A stretch of 64,000 bases of DNA, taken from the NCBI RefSeq assembly GCF_021398735.1, contig NZ_CP090349.1, positions 310,001 through 374,000 of the forward strand. The letters are read 5' to 3'. Positions 15,556-25,360 of this stretch are shown in pieces (the first letter of the stretch is position 1; every line of letters begins with the position of its first letter). Under the pieces are notes generated by a model. The model did no database searches, had not been told where the DNA came from, and saw nothing but the letters and a program-made list of their open reading frames with translations. A program made the position numbers and the translations under genes. This stretch comes from Methylobacterium oryzae. Its GTDB lineage: Bacteria > Pseudomonadota > Alphaproteobacteria > Rhizobiales > Beijerinckiaceae.

Positions 15556-17775
15556 ATGAAGTTCGACACCGCCGCGGGCCCGAACCCGATCGACCGCCTC
15601 AAGGTCGTCGGCCTGCCCACCGACCGCATCGACGGCAAGTACAAGACCACCGGCACCGCGCCCTACGCGTACGAGCGCCACGACGCGGCCCCCGACGCCG
15701 CCTACGGCTACGTGCTGGGCTCCGCCATCGCCAAGGGCCGGGTGCGCAGCATCGACACGGCCTCGGCCCGGCAGGCGCCCGGCGTCATCGGGATCGTCAC
15801 CACCCTCGACACGCCGCGGATCGAGCGCGGCGTGATGAACGTCGCCTACCTGTTCGGCGGCGACGTGATCCAGCACTACCATCAGGCGATCGCCGTCGTG
15901 GTGGCCGAGACCTTCGAGCAGGCCCGGGCAGCCGCCTTCCTGGTGACGGTCGATTACGCCCCCGAGGCCGGTGCGTTCGACCTCGCCGCCGCGGCGAAGA
16001 CCGCCGAGCCGGTCCCGGCCGACAGCGGCGAGGGCAGCGGCGGCAACGGCGAGGAGCGGACCGGCGACTTCGAGGGCGCCTTCGCGCAGGCCCCCGTGAC
16101 GCTCGACGCGACCTACACGACGTCCGACGAGAGCCACGCCATGATGGAGCCGCACGCCACGACGGCGGCCTGGGACGGCGACCGGGTCACGCTCTGGACC
16201 GCCAACCAGATGATCGGCTGGGGCCACGGCAGCCTCGCCAAGATGCTCGGCCTGCCGAAGGACAAGGTCCGGCTCGACGCGCCCTATGTCGGCGGCGGCT
16301 TCGGCGGCAAGCTGTTCGTGCGCGCCGACGCGGTGCTGGCGGCGCTCGCCGCGAAGGCCACCGGGCGACCGGTCAAGGTGGCGCTGACCCGCCCGCTGAT
16401 CGCCAACAACACCACGCACCGCCCGGCCACGATCCAGCGGGTCCGGATCGGCGCCCAGCGGGACGGCACCATCACGGCGATCGCGCACGAGAGCGTCTCG
16501 GGCAACCTGCCGGAGGGCGATCCCGAGACGGCCGTGAACCAGACCAAGTACCTCTACGCGGGGGCGAACCGCCTGACCGCCATGAAGCTCGCCCGGCTCG
16601 ACCTGCCCGAGGGCAACGCCATGCGCGCCCCCGGCGAGGCCCCGGGCCTCGCGGTGCTGGAGGTCGCCATGGACGAGATGGCCGAGAAGCTCGGCCTCGA
16701 CCCGGTGGAGTTCCGCATCCGCAACGACACGCAGGTCGTCCCGACCCAGCCGGACCTGCGCTACTCCCACCGCGACCTCGTCGGCTGCCTCAAGCTCGGC
16801 GCCGAGCGGTTCGGCTGGGCCAGGCGCAACCCGAAGCCCGGACAGGTCCGGGAGGGGCATTGGCTCGTCGGGCACGGCATGGCGGCGGCGTTCCGCGACA
16901 ACATGGTGCTGAAGTCGGGCGCCCGGGTGCGGCTCTCCGCCGACGGCACGGTCACGGTCGAGACCGACATGACCGATATCGGCACCGGCAGCTACACGAT
17001 CATCGCGCAGACCGCCGCCGAGATGATGGGCGTGCCCCTCGACCGGGTCGTGGCGCGGCTCGGCGACTCGGACTTCCCGGTCTCGTCGGGTTCGGGCGGC
17101 CAGTTCGGCGCCAACTCGTCGACCGCGGGCGTCTACGCGGCCTGCGTGAAGCTGCGGGAGGCGGTCGCGCAGAAGCTCGGCTTCAACGCCACCGACGCGG
17201 TGTTCGAGGAGGGCGAGGTTCGCGCCGGCAACCGCGCCATCCCGCTCGCCCGGGCCGCCGCCGACGGCGAGCTCGTGGCCGAGGACGCGATCGAGTTCGG
17301 TGAGTTCTCGAAGACCCAGCAGGTCTCGACCTTCGGCGCCCACTTCGTCGAGGTCGCGGTGGATGCCTATACGGCGGAGGTCCGGGTGCGGCGGATGCTG
17401 GCGGTCTGCGCGGCGGGGCGCATCCTCAACCCGAAATCCGCCCGCAGCCAGGTGATCGGCGGGATGGTGATGGGCACCGGAGCGGCCCTGATGGAGGAGC
17501 TGGTCGTCGACACCAAGCGCGGCTTCTTCGCCAACCACGACCTCGCCGGCTACGAGGTGCCGGTCCACGCCGACATCCCGCACCAGGAGGTGATCTTCCT
17601 CGACGAGGTCGACCCGATGTCCTCGCCCATGAAGGCCAAGGGCGTGGGCGAGCTCGGCATCTCGGGGGTCGGCGCCGCGGTCGCGAACGCGATCTACAAC
17701 GCCACCGGCATCCGCGTGCGCGACTACCCGATCACCCTCGACAAGCTCCTCGACCGCATGCCGGACGCGGCCTGA
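15556..17775 (+). CDS. molybdenum hydroxylase catalytic subunit (PaoC-like)
   Basis: 739 residues, the molybdopterin-cytosine-dinucleotide subunit. Visible sites are YVGGGFGGK (cofactor loop), MRAPGEAPG, GSGGQFGANS, and the catalytic Glu in KGVGELGISG near the C terminus. The family oxidises aldehydes or N-heterocycles with water as oxygen donor; the real substrate is not evident. No XdhC/PaoD maturation gene is next to it. Three bases separate it from the FAD subunit gene. A hairpin overlapping the next convergent gene ends the operon. Confidence 0.95.
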   Translation: MKFDTAAGPNPIDRLKVVGLPTDRIDGKYKTTGTAPYAYERHDAAPDAAYGYVLGSAIAKGRVRSIDTASARQAPGVIGIVTTLDTPRIERGVMNVAYLFGGDVIQHYHQAIAVVVAETFEQARAAAFLVTVDYAPEAGAFDLAAAAKTAEPVPADSGEGSGGNGEERTGDFEGAFAQAPVTLDATYTTSDESHAMMEPHATTAAWDGDRVTLWTANQMIGWGHGSLAKMLGLPKDKVRLDAPYVGGGFGGKLFVRADAVLAALAAKATGRPVKVALTRPLIANNTTHRPATIQRVRIGAQRDGTITAIAHESVSGNLPEGDPETAVNQTKYLYAGANRLTAMKLARLDLPEGNAMRAPGEAPGLAVLEVAMDEMAEKLGLDPVEFRIRNDTQVVPTQPDLRYSHRDLVGCLKLGAERFGWARRNPKPGQVREGHWLVGHGMAAAFRDNMVLKSGARVRLSADGTVTVETDMTDIGTGSYTIIAQTAAEMMGVPLDRVVARLGDSDFPVSSGSGGQFGANSSTAGVYAACVKLREAVAQKLGFNATDAVFEEGEVRAGNRAIPLARAAADGELVAEDAIEFGEFSKTQQVSTFGAHFVEVAVDAYTAEVRVRRMLAVCAAGRILNPKSARSQVIGGMVMGTGAALMEELVVDTKRGFFANHDLAGYEVPVHADIPHQEVIFLDEVDPMSSPMKAKGVGELGISGVGAAVANAIYNATGIRVRDYPITLDKLLDRMPDAA

Positions 17776-17784
17776 CCGGGGTGC

Positions 17785-17808
17785 GGGGACGTCCTGCCGG
17801 GCGTCCCC
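17785..17808. terminator. convergent terminator hairpin
   Basis: GGGGACG (17785-17791) pairs with CGTCCCC (17802-17808), 10-base loop, between convergent genes; the right arm touches the DUF6894 stop codon. Confidence 0.5.
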
Positions 17809-18038
17809 TACGGGTCCACGACGTGGAAGCTGGCCCGGGCCCGCATCACGAGGCGACCGTCCTCGTCGTAGGCGCTGGCGGTGAAGTCGTTCACCCCGGT
17901 CTCCTCGCCCTCGTCGTGCAGGAGCGCCGTCAGGGTCCGGCGCAGCAGGTCCCGCAGGGCGACCCGGTCCGAGAGGACCGTGCCCTCGTCGTCCCGGACG
18001 GCGACGTGGTCGGCGGTGTCGATGAAGTAGCGCGGCAT
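17808..18038 (-). CDS. DUF6894 family small protein
   Basis: 76 residues beginning MPRYFIDTADHVAVRDDEGT, the hallmark of the DUF6894 family that is strongly amplified in Methylobacterium and relatives. Pattern: an N-terminal strand pair, an Ala/Arg/Leu helix (LRDLLRRTLTALL) and a final pair of strands (DEDGRLVMRARASFHVV). Function unknown. The start at 18038 has GGAG eight bases upstream; longer in-frame extension lacks the family pattern. Confidence 0.85.
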   Translation of the reverse strand: MPRYFIDTADHVAVRDDEGTVLSDRVALRDLLRRTLTALLHDEGEETGVNDFTASAYDEDGRLVMRARASFHVVDP

Positions 18039-18243
18039 GGGTGTCTCCAGGATCGGGATGACCGGGACGGGAGCGCCCGCAAGCCTCGCCGGCGGCCGAT
18101 CAGGGATACAGATCGGGTCGGCGGCCGCACTCATCTGGGTTTGAAAGACCGGGCTCATCGTCCGGGCGCGAAGGCGCGCGGGCTCGAACGGAAGAGGGGC
18201 CGCGGATCCCCCGGCCCCTCGCATCATCGTCCCGCGGACGGGA

Positions 18244-20850
18244 TCAGTACTTCCGGATGATCGGCTCCGGCGCCATCGGGACCGGATCCGCCCCGAACCG
18301 GTAGGTCAGGCCGGCGTAGATCGAGAGCGGCTGCGCCAGGGTCGTGGTCCGCGGGTCGTTGATCGACAGGTTGCCGGCGACCGCGCCCGTCTCGGCGAAG
18401 GTGCCGAACGTGGCGTAGCGGTTGTTGGTCAGGTTGGTGATCAGCCCGAAGATCTCCAAGTTCTTGCTGACCTGATACTTCGTCGTCAGGTTCATCACGT
18501 AGTAGGCCGGCAGCTTGCGGTTGAGGTTCGATTCGTCACCCCGGTAGTAGGACGACGAGAACGCCGAGACGTTGAGGCCGAAGCGCCAGTTCGGGGTGAT
18601 GCTGTACTCGAAGCCCGCCTTGATCTGGTGATCGGGGATCAGCGGGATCTTGTCGCCCGGCCGGACGCGGATGCCGCCGTTCGGGATCACGTCGCCGCCC
18701 ACGGCGCCGCCGGCCGCGCCGGTGCTCGCCAGCGGGTTGTTGGGCGACGAGAGGGTCGCGTTGAACTGGAAGGTCGCGTCGACCAGGGCGTAGTTGGCGT
18801 AGACTAGCAGGTCGGGCGTGACCGCGTACTCGGCGCCGACCTCGATGCCCTGGCGCCGGGTCGCCGGGACGTTGATGTAGTAGGCGCGGGCGGCGTTGCC
18901 CGCGACGGCGACCTGGTAGAGGTCGTTGCTCAGGTCGGTGCGGTAGACGCCGGCCTTGTAGGTGAGGGCGCCGCCCGACAGGAAGGCCGGGATCACGCCG
19001 CGGAAGCCGGCCTCGTAGGTCCGGCCGGTGACCTGCTTGAGCGGCGGATCGGCCACGAGCGAGTTCGGCAGCAGGCACGGCTGGGTCGGGCTGGAGCAGG
19101 ACAGCTCCAGCGGGGTCGGGGCGCGGTTCGATTCCGAGTAGCCGCCGTAGAGGTTCAGCGCCGGGTCGAACTGGTAGGTCAGGCCCGCGAGCGGGTTGAC
19201 CTTGGTGTACTCGTGCACGCCGGTCACGTCCGGCGAGAACCCGGTCTGGTCCCGGGTCTGGATGCGGGCGTAGTTGAGCCGGAAGCCGCCGGTCAGCGAC
19301 AGCCGGTCGGTCACGTCCAGCGTGTCGGTGGCGTAGAGGCCGAGATACAGGGTCGAGCCGCTGACGTTGCCCGGCGCGAGGCCGATCGCCCCCAGCGTGC
19401 GGATGTCCGGCGTGCCGAGGCCCGGGATCGTGCCGTAGTACGGGTTGTTCGGATCGACGGTGATCGACAGGTTCGGGTTGATCACGCCCAGCTGGCTCGC
19501 CGACTTGAACGAGAAGTTCGAGGCGTCGACGCTGCCGCCGACCACGAAGGCGTTGTTCAGGCCGAAGATCCGGTCGCGGTTGGCGGCCTGGAGCGAGCCG
19601 CCGTAGGATTCGGCCTCCGTCCGGGTCGTGTCGATCGTGCCGTACGGGATGTTCCGGACGAACGGGATCGTCTGGTTGTTCAGGCCGAGGATCGCGAACT
19701 GGTTGGCGTAGGCCCGGCGCGCCGCCACCTGGCTGGTGGGCGGCGCGTTCACGTTGAACGCGTCGTCCTGGTAGCAGAGCGAGCCCCGGAAGCTGCTGCG
19801 GCTGCTGCAGTTCTCGAAGTTGCCCTGGTTGCCGTCGACGTAGAACTCGCTGAAGCGCCGGTAATAGGCGTTGCCGGCGAGGTCCCAGGTCGGCGAGAGG
19901 TCGACCCGGCCGGTCAGCTGGAGCGTGCCCACCTGCGTCGTCTGGGTCTGCGGGTAGGTGAAGATCGCCCGCGGGTCGAGATGGGTGAAGTCCACCGGCG
20001 TGGCGGCGGCGGCGCCGTAGAAGCTGCGGGCGGCGAGCCCGATCAGGTGGAACTCCGAATCCTGCGAGCGGTAGCCGAGATCCGCGTAGAGGCGGCCGAT
20101 CGTGCTCGGGTTCTGGTAGCGCCAGCCGCGGTCGTTCAGGCCGTCGCCGGTGAAGTAGAAGCTCCAGGGACCGGAGATCTTGCCGTACTCGAGGTAGCCG
20201 GCGGTGCGCGCGTCCGAGCCGCCCCAGGCCGAGATCTCGGTGCCCTGCCAGGTGAAGCCGTTCTTCATCTGGATGTTGACCGCGCCGCCGATGGCGTTGA
20301 GGCCGAAGACCGGGTTGCCGGTGACCACGTCGATGCGCTGGATCGCCTGCGGCGGGATCAGGTCGAAATTGACGACGTCGCCGAAGGCCTCGTTGATGCG
20401 CACGCCGTTCTGGTAGACGGCGAGCCCCTGCGGCACGCCCTGCACCGACGAGGCCGTGAAGCCGCGGTAGCTGAGATCGACCCGGTTCGAATTGCCCTGC
20501 GAGTCGTTGAGGTTCACCCCGGGCGTGCGCCGCGCCAGCGTGGCGATCACGTTGTCGGAGCCCTGATCGACCTCGATCTGCCGGGCCGTGACGGTCTCGA
20601 CGGTGCTGGGGATCTTGTTGAGCGGCTGCTCGGAGCCGCGCAGCCGCACCCCGCCGGCCGGGGCCGGCAAGGTCGGCGCGGCCTGGGCGAGCGTATCGAG
20701 ATTCTGGGCGCCGCTGGAATTGCCGCCGCCCGCACCCACCGGCGACGTCGAGACGACGCTGATCTCGCCGAGGGTGACGGATTGTTGAGCCTGCGCGACA
20801 CCCGGCAACAGAGCCACGGACGCGATCAAGCTGCCTCGCAGGGCCCGCAT
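18244..20850 (-). CDS. TonB-dependent outer-membrane receptor
   Basis: 868 residues. Sec signal (MRALRGSLIASVALLPGVAQAQ), a TonB-box-like segment TLGEISVVST, a plug domain about residues 60-180 (VETVTARQIE, RRTPGVNLND, FGLNAIGGAVNIQMKNG) and a 22-strand barrel ending ...SIYAGLTYRF near the C terminus. Imports a siderophore, cofactor or other scarce ligand, driven by TonB-ExbBD; ligand not identifiable from sequence. ATG at 20850 follows GGGGGAAG; an in-frame TTG four codons upstream was rejected. No transporter genes adjoin it. Confidence 0.94.
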   Translation of the reverse strand: MRALRGSLIASVALLPGVAQAQQSVTLGEISVVSTSPVGAGGGNSSGAQNLDTLAQAAPTLPAPAGGVRLRGSEQPLNKIPSTVETVTARQIEVDQGSDNVIATLARRTPGVNLNDSQGNSNRVDLSYRGFTASSVQGVPQGLAVYQNGVRINEAFGDVVNFDLIPPQAIQRIDVVTGNPVFGLNAIGGAVNIQMKNGFTWQGTEISAWGGSDARTAGYLEYGKISGPWSFYFTGDGLNDRGWRYQNPSTIGRLYADLGYRSQDSEFHLIGLAARSFYGAAAATPVDFTHLDPRAIFTYPQTQTTQVGTLQLTGRVDLSPTWDLAGNAYYRRFSEFYVDGNQGNFENCSSRSSFRGSLCYQDDAFNVNAPPTSQVAARRAYANQFAILGLNNQTIPFVRNIPYGTIDTTRTEAESYGGSLQAANRDRIFGLNNAFVVGGSVDASNFSFKSASQLGVINPNLSITVDPNNPYYGTIPGLGTPDIRTLGAIGLAPGNVSGSTLYLGLYATDTLDVTDRLSLTGGFRLNYARIQTRDQTGFSPDVTGVHEYTKVNPLAGLTYQFDPALNLYGGYSESNRAPTPLELSCSSPTQPCLLPNSLVADPPLKQVTGRTYEAGFRGVIPAFLSGGALTYKAGVYRTDLSNDLYQVAVAGNAARAYYINVPATRRQGIEVGAEYAVTPDLLVYANYALVDATFQFNATLSSPNNPLASTGAAGGAVGGDVIPNGGIRVRPGDKIPLIPDHQIKAGFEYSITPNWRFGLNVSAFSSSYYRGDESNLNRKLPAYYVMNLTTKYQVSKNLEIFGLITNLTNNRYATFGTFAETGAVAGNLSINDPRTTTLAQPLSIYAGLTYRFGADPVPMAPEPIIRKY

Positions 20851-21067
20851 ATCTTCCCCCAACCTGGATTCGAAGGCACGCGCCGCTTCGCGTCGGCTGC
20901 GTGCGCCTCACTGATCTCGGGTCGGGCCGCGACCTCAATTCACATTCTGTTTAATCCCTGCGGGGGACGACTTGCGGGCTCGAATGATCGGGCCTGTGGC
21001 GCAAAGACAACAGAAGAGGAAGATAGCGGCAAGTCTTCGGGATTATTATGAAGGACATCGCGGGATA

Positions 21068-21077
21068 ATTGCGCAAT
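21068..21077. promoter_or_regulatory. 10-bp palindrome upstream of TonB receptor
   Basis: ATTGCGCAAT, perfect palindrome in an A+T-richer patch about 220 bp before the receptor start. Possible operator; no named regulator matches with confidence. Confidence 0.3.
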
Positions 21078-21141
21078 CGGGCCGGTCCTCCGGGGCGGCG
21101 TCCGAGGCCGCCCACCGGGTCGTCAGGACCGGTCCCGGCTC

Positions 21142-21759
21142 TCACGGCGGCGGCAGGCGGACGGCGACCTCGTTCCGGCGCAGGAACGGGATCGCGAAGG
21201 GCGGGTCGTAGCCCATGACGAAGGGCGCGCCCGCCGGTGCGCGGCCGGCCGCCGCCAGGACGGCGGCGAGGATGCCCGCCTGCGCGGCCCGCGCCTCCGG
21301 GGTGAGGCGGCCGGAGAAGCGCAGGGCCGCGACCCGCTCGGCCGGGACCTCGACCAGCCGGACCCCCGGCTCGGTCGGGGCCGGCGCCCCGGCCGCCGCC
21401 ACCGCGCGGGGCAGGAAGAACCGCATCGTGCCGGTGCCGTCCCGCTCCACCGGGACGGTCATGGCGATGGGCTGGGCGATGCGCTGGCCGCCGCTCTCGA
21501 CCGGCGCCGTCATGGCGATGCGGTCCCCGGCCCGGTTCGCGCCGGTGATGTAGCGGAACAGCCGCCCGAAGGCGTCGCCGTCGCCCTGGCCGCGCGCGTC
21601 GGTCTCGACCGCGAGGCGCGGCGCGTAGGACCGGATCTCGACCCCGCGGTCGAGGCGCTCGACGACCGCGTAGGCGGGCTGCTCGTAGAGCGCCCGCACG
21701 CCGAAGATCCCGAGCACCGCCTCCGCCAGGGTGACGAGCGCGTACATGACCCTGTCCAT
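21142..21759 (-). CDS. SOUL-family heme-binding protein
   Basis: 205 residues starting MDRVMYALVTLAEAVLGIFG, a single hydrophobic N-terminal segment (signal or anchor). The SOUL/HBP barrel follows: PAYAVVERLDRGVEIRSYAPRLAVET, FGRLFRYITGANRAGDRIAMTAPV and the paired IAMTVPVERD. Family members bind heme or tetrapyrroles non-covalently; in bacteria the role is unclear. The start at 21759 has GGAGG three bases away. It lies downstream (same strand) of the hybrid kinase gene. Confidence 0.88.
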   Translation of the reverse strand: MDRVMYALVTLAEAVLGIFGVRALYEQPAYAVVERLDRGVEIRSYAPRLAVETDARGQGDGDAFGRLFRYITGANRAGDRIAMTAPVESGGQRIAQPIAMTVPVERDGTGTMRFFLPRAVAAAGAPAPTEPGVRLVEVPAERVAALRFSGRLTPEARAAQAGILAAVLAAAGRAPAGAPFVMGYDPPFAIPFLRRNEVAVRLPPP

Positions 21760-21851
21760 GGGACCTCCGGGGGCGGGCGCGGCGTCTCCCGCGCGCGGAA
21801 CCTCCCGCGGGAACATGGCGCCGGGACCGCCCGTCGCCGCCCGGCTGCGGC

Positions 21852-21895
21852 GTCAGGCCTCTGTCAGGTCTCTGTCAGGTCTCTGTCAGGTCTCC
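21852..21895. repeat. 11-bp tandem repeat, four copies
   Basis: GTCAGGCCTCT, GTCAGGTCTCT twice, GTCAGGTCTCC in direct succession, starting 27 bp before (plus-strand sense) the stop codon of the 21922-25161 kinase gene, in the gap to the SOUL gene. Confidence 0.9.
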
Positions 21896-21921
21896 GCTGG
21901 TCCCGGCAGCGCCCCGCCGCG

Positions 21922-24900
21922 TCAGGGCTGCCCGCCCGGCTGCCCGCCCCTCGGCCGCCTCCGCCGCGCGCCGACGACCTTGCGCAGCACGCGCGAGACC
22001 TGGTCGGCGGAGTAGGGCTTGGGCAGCAGCTCGAAGTCGCGGATCCCCTCCTGGGCGAGGGCGTGGCTGTAGCCGGAGGCCAGAACCACCGGCAGGTGCG
22101 GCATCCGCTGCCGGAGGAGCCGGGCCAGCGCGATCCCGCCCATGCCGGGCATGACCACGTCGGAGAACACGGCGTCGAAGGCCGCGCCGTCGGCCCCGAG
22201 CTGGTCCAGCGCCTCCTCGGCGTTGGTCGCCCAGGTCGTCGCGTAGCCGAGATCCTCCAGGATCTGCGTGGCGAAGCGGCCGACCTCGATGCTGTCCTCC
22301 ACCACCAGAACCCGCTGCCCCGCGCCGCCGGGGTCGAGGGCGGCGGCCTCCGCGGCGGCGGCGCAGGACGCCTCGGGCTCGACCTGCGGCAGGTAGAGCG
22401 TGAAGGTGGCGCCGCGGCCGGGCGCGCTCTCGACCGCGACGTCGCCGCCGGACTGCTTGGCGAAGCCGAAGACCTGGGACAGGCCGAGTCCGGTGCCCTT
22501 GCCCACCTCCTTGGTGGTGAAGAACGGCTCGAACACCCGCGCCAGCACGTCCGGCGCGATGCCGGTGCCGGTGTCGACGAGGTCGATCGCCGCGAACGGG
22601 CCGGGCGCGCCGGCATGGCCGCGGATCGGCGGCAGCGCCGCGCCGCAGCGCAGGCGCAGGGTCAGCGTTCCGGCGCCGTCCATGGCGTCCCGGGCGTTCA
22701 CCGCCATGTTGACCAGCGCGGTCTCGAACTGGCTGAGATCGACCCGGATGAAGCAGGGCCGCTCCGGCAGCTCGGTCACGACCGCGATGCGGGCGCCCGT
22801 GACCGTGTCGAGGAGGTCGGCCACGCCGCGCAGCCGCGCGCCGACGTCGAGGATCTCGGGCTTCAGCGCCTGTCGCCGCGCGAAGGCGAGGAGCTGGCCG
22901 GTGAGCTTCGCCGCGCGGTCCACCGTCTCCGAGACGGCGTTGAGGTAGCGGGACCGGCGCTCCTCCGCCAGGTCCGGCCGGCGGAGGAAGTCGACCGACG
23001 AGCGGATGATCGTCAGGAGGTTGTTGAAGTCGTGGGCGACACCGCCGGTGAGCTGGCCCACCGCCTCCAGCTTCTGCGACTGCCGCAGCGCCTCCTCGGC
23101 GTGCCGGAGCGCCTCGGCCTGGGCCTTCTCGGCGGTGACGTCGCGGCCGTAGGCGTAGACCTGCGCGCCCTCGACGGAGGTGCGCCACGAGATCAGCCGC
23201 AGGGTGCCGTCCCTGTGCCGGTAGCGGTTCTCGAAATCGGTCAGGTCGCGCGCCGCGGCGGCCGCTTCGAGCGCCTCCTGGGTCGCGCCCGCATCCTCGG
23301 GCCAGATGAAGTCCAGGAAGCTGCGCCCCACCACCGCGGCGGGCTCGTGCCCCAGGATCGTCTGCCAGGCCGGATTGACCGCGCGGAAGATGCCGTCGGC
23401 CCCGACCACGGCCAGCAGGTCGCGCGAGTTGCGCCAGACCCGGTCGTGCTCGGCCGTGCGCTCGGCCACGCGCTGCTCCAGGGTCAGGTTGAAGCGCACG
23501 AGCTCGGCCATGAGCCGCTTCTGGTCGTCGATGTCGGTGCTGGTGCCGACCCAGCGGGTGACAGCGCCGTCGGCGCCCAGGACCGGCTGCGCCCGGGCCA
23601 GGAACCAGCGATACGCGCCGTCGGCGCGGCGCAGGCGGTACTCGGACTGGTAGTCGGCCCGCGACCGGACGGCCGCCCGCCATTCCTCGTCGACCCGGTC
23701 CTGATCGTCGGGATGGATGATCCCCCGCCAGCCCGCGCCGTCGAGGGTGCCGGGCTCCCGGCCCGCGTAGGCGTAGACGCGCGCGTTGAACCAGTTCGCC
23801 GCCCCGGCCGCGTCGGTCGCCCAGACGAAGTTCGGCAGCACCTGCGACAGGACCCGGAACTGCGCCTCGCTGGCGCGCAGGGCTTCCTCGGCCTGCTTGC
23901 GGGCGGTGATGTCGATCGCCGTGCCGATCACCCGCACGCAGCGCGCGCCCTCGAAGATCCCGCGCCCCTTGGCGGCGACCCAGCGCACGACGCCGTCCTC
24001 CTTGCCGACGGTGCGGTACTCCACGTCGTAGACGGCGCGCCGCGCGGGATCGAGGGCGGAGGCGTAGGCCGCGCTCGTGGCCGCCCGGTCCTCGGGATGC
24101 AGGCCGGCGTAGTAATCGGCCATCGTGACCGGCACGTCGGCCGAGATGCCGAACATCGCCTTGACCCGCGCGGGCCAGAACAGGGTGTCGGCGACGACGT
24201 CGACGTCCCAGAGGCCGATCTCGGCCGCCTCGGTCGCGAGCCGCAGGCGCCGCTCGCTCTCCCGCAGCTGCTCCTCGGTCCGGCGGCGCACCGTGTCGTC
24301 GAGATGCAGCCCGTCCCAGACCAGCGTGTCGCCGACGCGGCGGGGGGCCGAGACGATGCGCGTCCAGACGTGGGTGCCGTCCGGCCGGCGCATGGGCGCC
24401 GCGACGTCGAAATGCGCGAGGTCGCGGATCGCGGCGGCCTCCGCCTCGGCGACCGCGGCGCGGTATTCCGGCAGGATCAGGTCGTAGGCGACCGCCGGGT
24501 CGGCGAGCACGTCCCCGGCCGCCAGGCCGGTCATGCGCTCGAAACCCTGCGACACGTAGAGGAAGCGCCGGTCGGCGCCGTCGGGGGCCATGGCGAGCTG
24601 GTAGACGTAGCCGCCCGGGAGGTGGTCGGCGAGGGCCCGGATCCGGGCCTCCGCCTCGCGCAGGCGCGCCTCGGCCTGGACGCGGCCGGTCGTCTCCGTG
24701 CAGGCGCAGTGCAGGCCGGCGACCCGGCCCGCCTCGTCGCGCACCGGCGCGTACGAGGCGGTGAACCAGGTCGGCTCGTCGTAGCCGTGCCGGTTCATGG
24801 TCAGCGGCATGTTCTCGGACCACGTCGCCGCACCGGCGAGCGCCCGGTCGATCAGGGGGCCGATCTCCGGCCAGATCTCCTTCCAGACGTCGCGGAAGCG

Positions 24901-25161
24901 CGCGCCGAGCGCCGCGGGATGCCTGTCGCCCAGGATCTCCGCGTAGGCGTCGTTGTAGAGGAAGACGAGGTCGGGCCCGAACGCCACGAACATCGGGAAC
25001 CGCGATCCCAGGATCAGGCTCAGGGTCGCCCGCAGGCAGGGCGCCCAGCTGTCCGGCGGGCCGAGCGGCGAGCCGGACCAGTCGTGGGCGCGGATCCGGG
25101 CGCCCATCGCGCCGCCCTCCGCGAGGAAGGCCGGGGGCGCGGTCCCGACGGTCTCAGGCAT
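21922..25161 (-). CDS. multi-PAS hybrid sensor histidine kinase
   Basis: 1079 residues, no membrane segment, so a cytoplasmic sensor. About five PAS modules occupy residues 30-700: a first with FGPDLVFLYNDAYAEILGDR, then PAS_3/PAC units (GLWDVDVVADTLFWPARV; VLPNFVWATDAAGAANWFN) and a last with VNPAWQTILGH. HisKA follows with GGVAHDFNNLLT (His near 709), then HATPase (DTGTGIAPD, GTGLGLSQVFGFAKQS) and a C-terminal receiver (VLVVEDS, phospho-Asp in FSDVVMPG near 1000, Lys in LLPKPY). Start MPETVG gives the usual FLAEGGAMGARIRAHDW leader. Phosphoacceptor partner not adjacent. Confidence 0.93.
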   Translation of the reverse strand: MPETVGTAPPAFLAEGGAMGARIRAHDWSGSPLGPPDSWAPCLRATLSLILGSRFPMFVAFGPDLVFLYNDAYAEILGDRHPAALGARFRDVWKEIWPEIGPLIDRALAGAATWSENMPLTMNRHGYDEPTWFTASYAPVRDEAGRVAGLHCACTETTGRVQAEARLREAEARIRALADHLPGGYVYQLAMAPDGADRRFLYVSQGFERMTGLAAGDVLADPAVAYDLILPEYRAAVAEAEAAAIRDLAHFDVAAPMRRPDGTHVWTRIVSAPRRVGDTLVWDGLHLDDTVRRRTEEQLRESERRLRLATEAAEIGLWDVDVVADTLFWPARVKAMFGISADVPVTMADYYAGLHPEDRAATSAAYASALDPARRAVYDVEYRTVGKEDGVVRWVAAKGRGIFEGARCVRVIGTAIDITARKQAEEALRASEAQFRVLSQVLPNFVWATDAAGAANWFNARVYAYAGREPGTLDGAGWRGIIHPDDQDRVDEEWRAAVRSRADYQSEYRLRRADGAYRWFLARAQPVLGADGAVTRWVGTSTDIDDQKRLMAELVRFNLTLEQRVAERTAEHDRVWRNSRDLLAVVGADGIFRAVNPAWQTILGHEPAAVVGRSFLDFIWPEDAGATQEALEAAAAARDLTDFENRYRHRDGTLRLISWRTSVEGAQVYAYGRDVTAEKAQAEALRHAEEALRQSQKLEAVGQLTGGVAHDFNNLLTIIRSSVDFLRRPDLAEERRSRYLNAVSETVDRAAKLTGQLLAFARRQALKPEILDVGARLRGVADLLDTVTGARIAVVTELPERPCFIRVDLSQFETALVNMAVNARDAMDGAGTLTLRLRCGAALPPIRGHAGAPGPFAAIDLVDTGTGIAPDVLARVFEPFFTTKEVGKGTGLGLSQVFGFAKQSGGDVAVESAPGRGATFTLYLPQVEPEASCAAAAEAAALDPGGAGQRVLVVEDSIEVGRFATQILEDLGYATTWATNAEEALDQLGADGAAFDAVFSDVVMPGMGGIALARLLRQRMPHLPVVLASGYSHALAQEGIRDFELLPKPYSADQVSRVLRKVVGARRRRPRGGQPGGQP

Positions 25162-25360
25162 CGGACCAGGCGCGTGACTCGGACATGGGGCGAGGAACCG
25201 GCGGGACAGGACAGCGCCATCGGTGCCCCAGCGGGCGGGTTCGCGCAACCGCGTCGGCGCGCACGCGCCGCCCGGGACACCGTGCGGGGCCCGCACGCCG
25301 TGTGGAGAACGCCCGGGAGAGCCCCAGAGACGCAAGCGGGACGCCCGCGCGACGTCCCCC

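Noticed and set aside
14554..17583. 1009-codon open frame antisense to the molybdenum hydroxylase operon
   Set aside because: Long antisense frames are expected in very GC-rich coding DNA; composition is atypical and the opposite strand has unmistakable enzymes.
18244..20850. Assignment of the TonB receptor to a specific ligand such as a lanthanophore or siderophore
   Set aside because: No neighbouring transport or biosynthesis genes and no diagnostic motif I can verify by eye.
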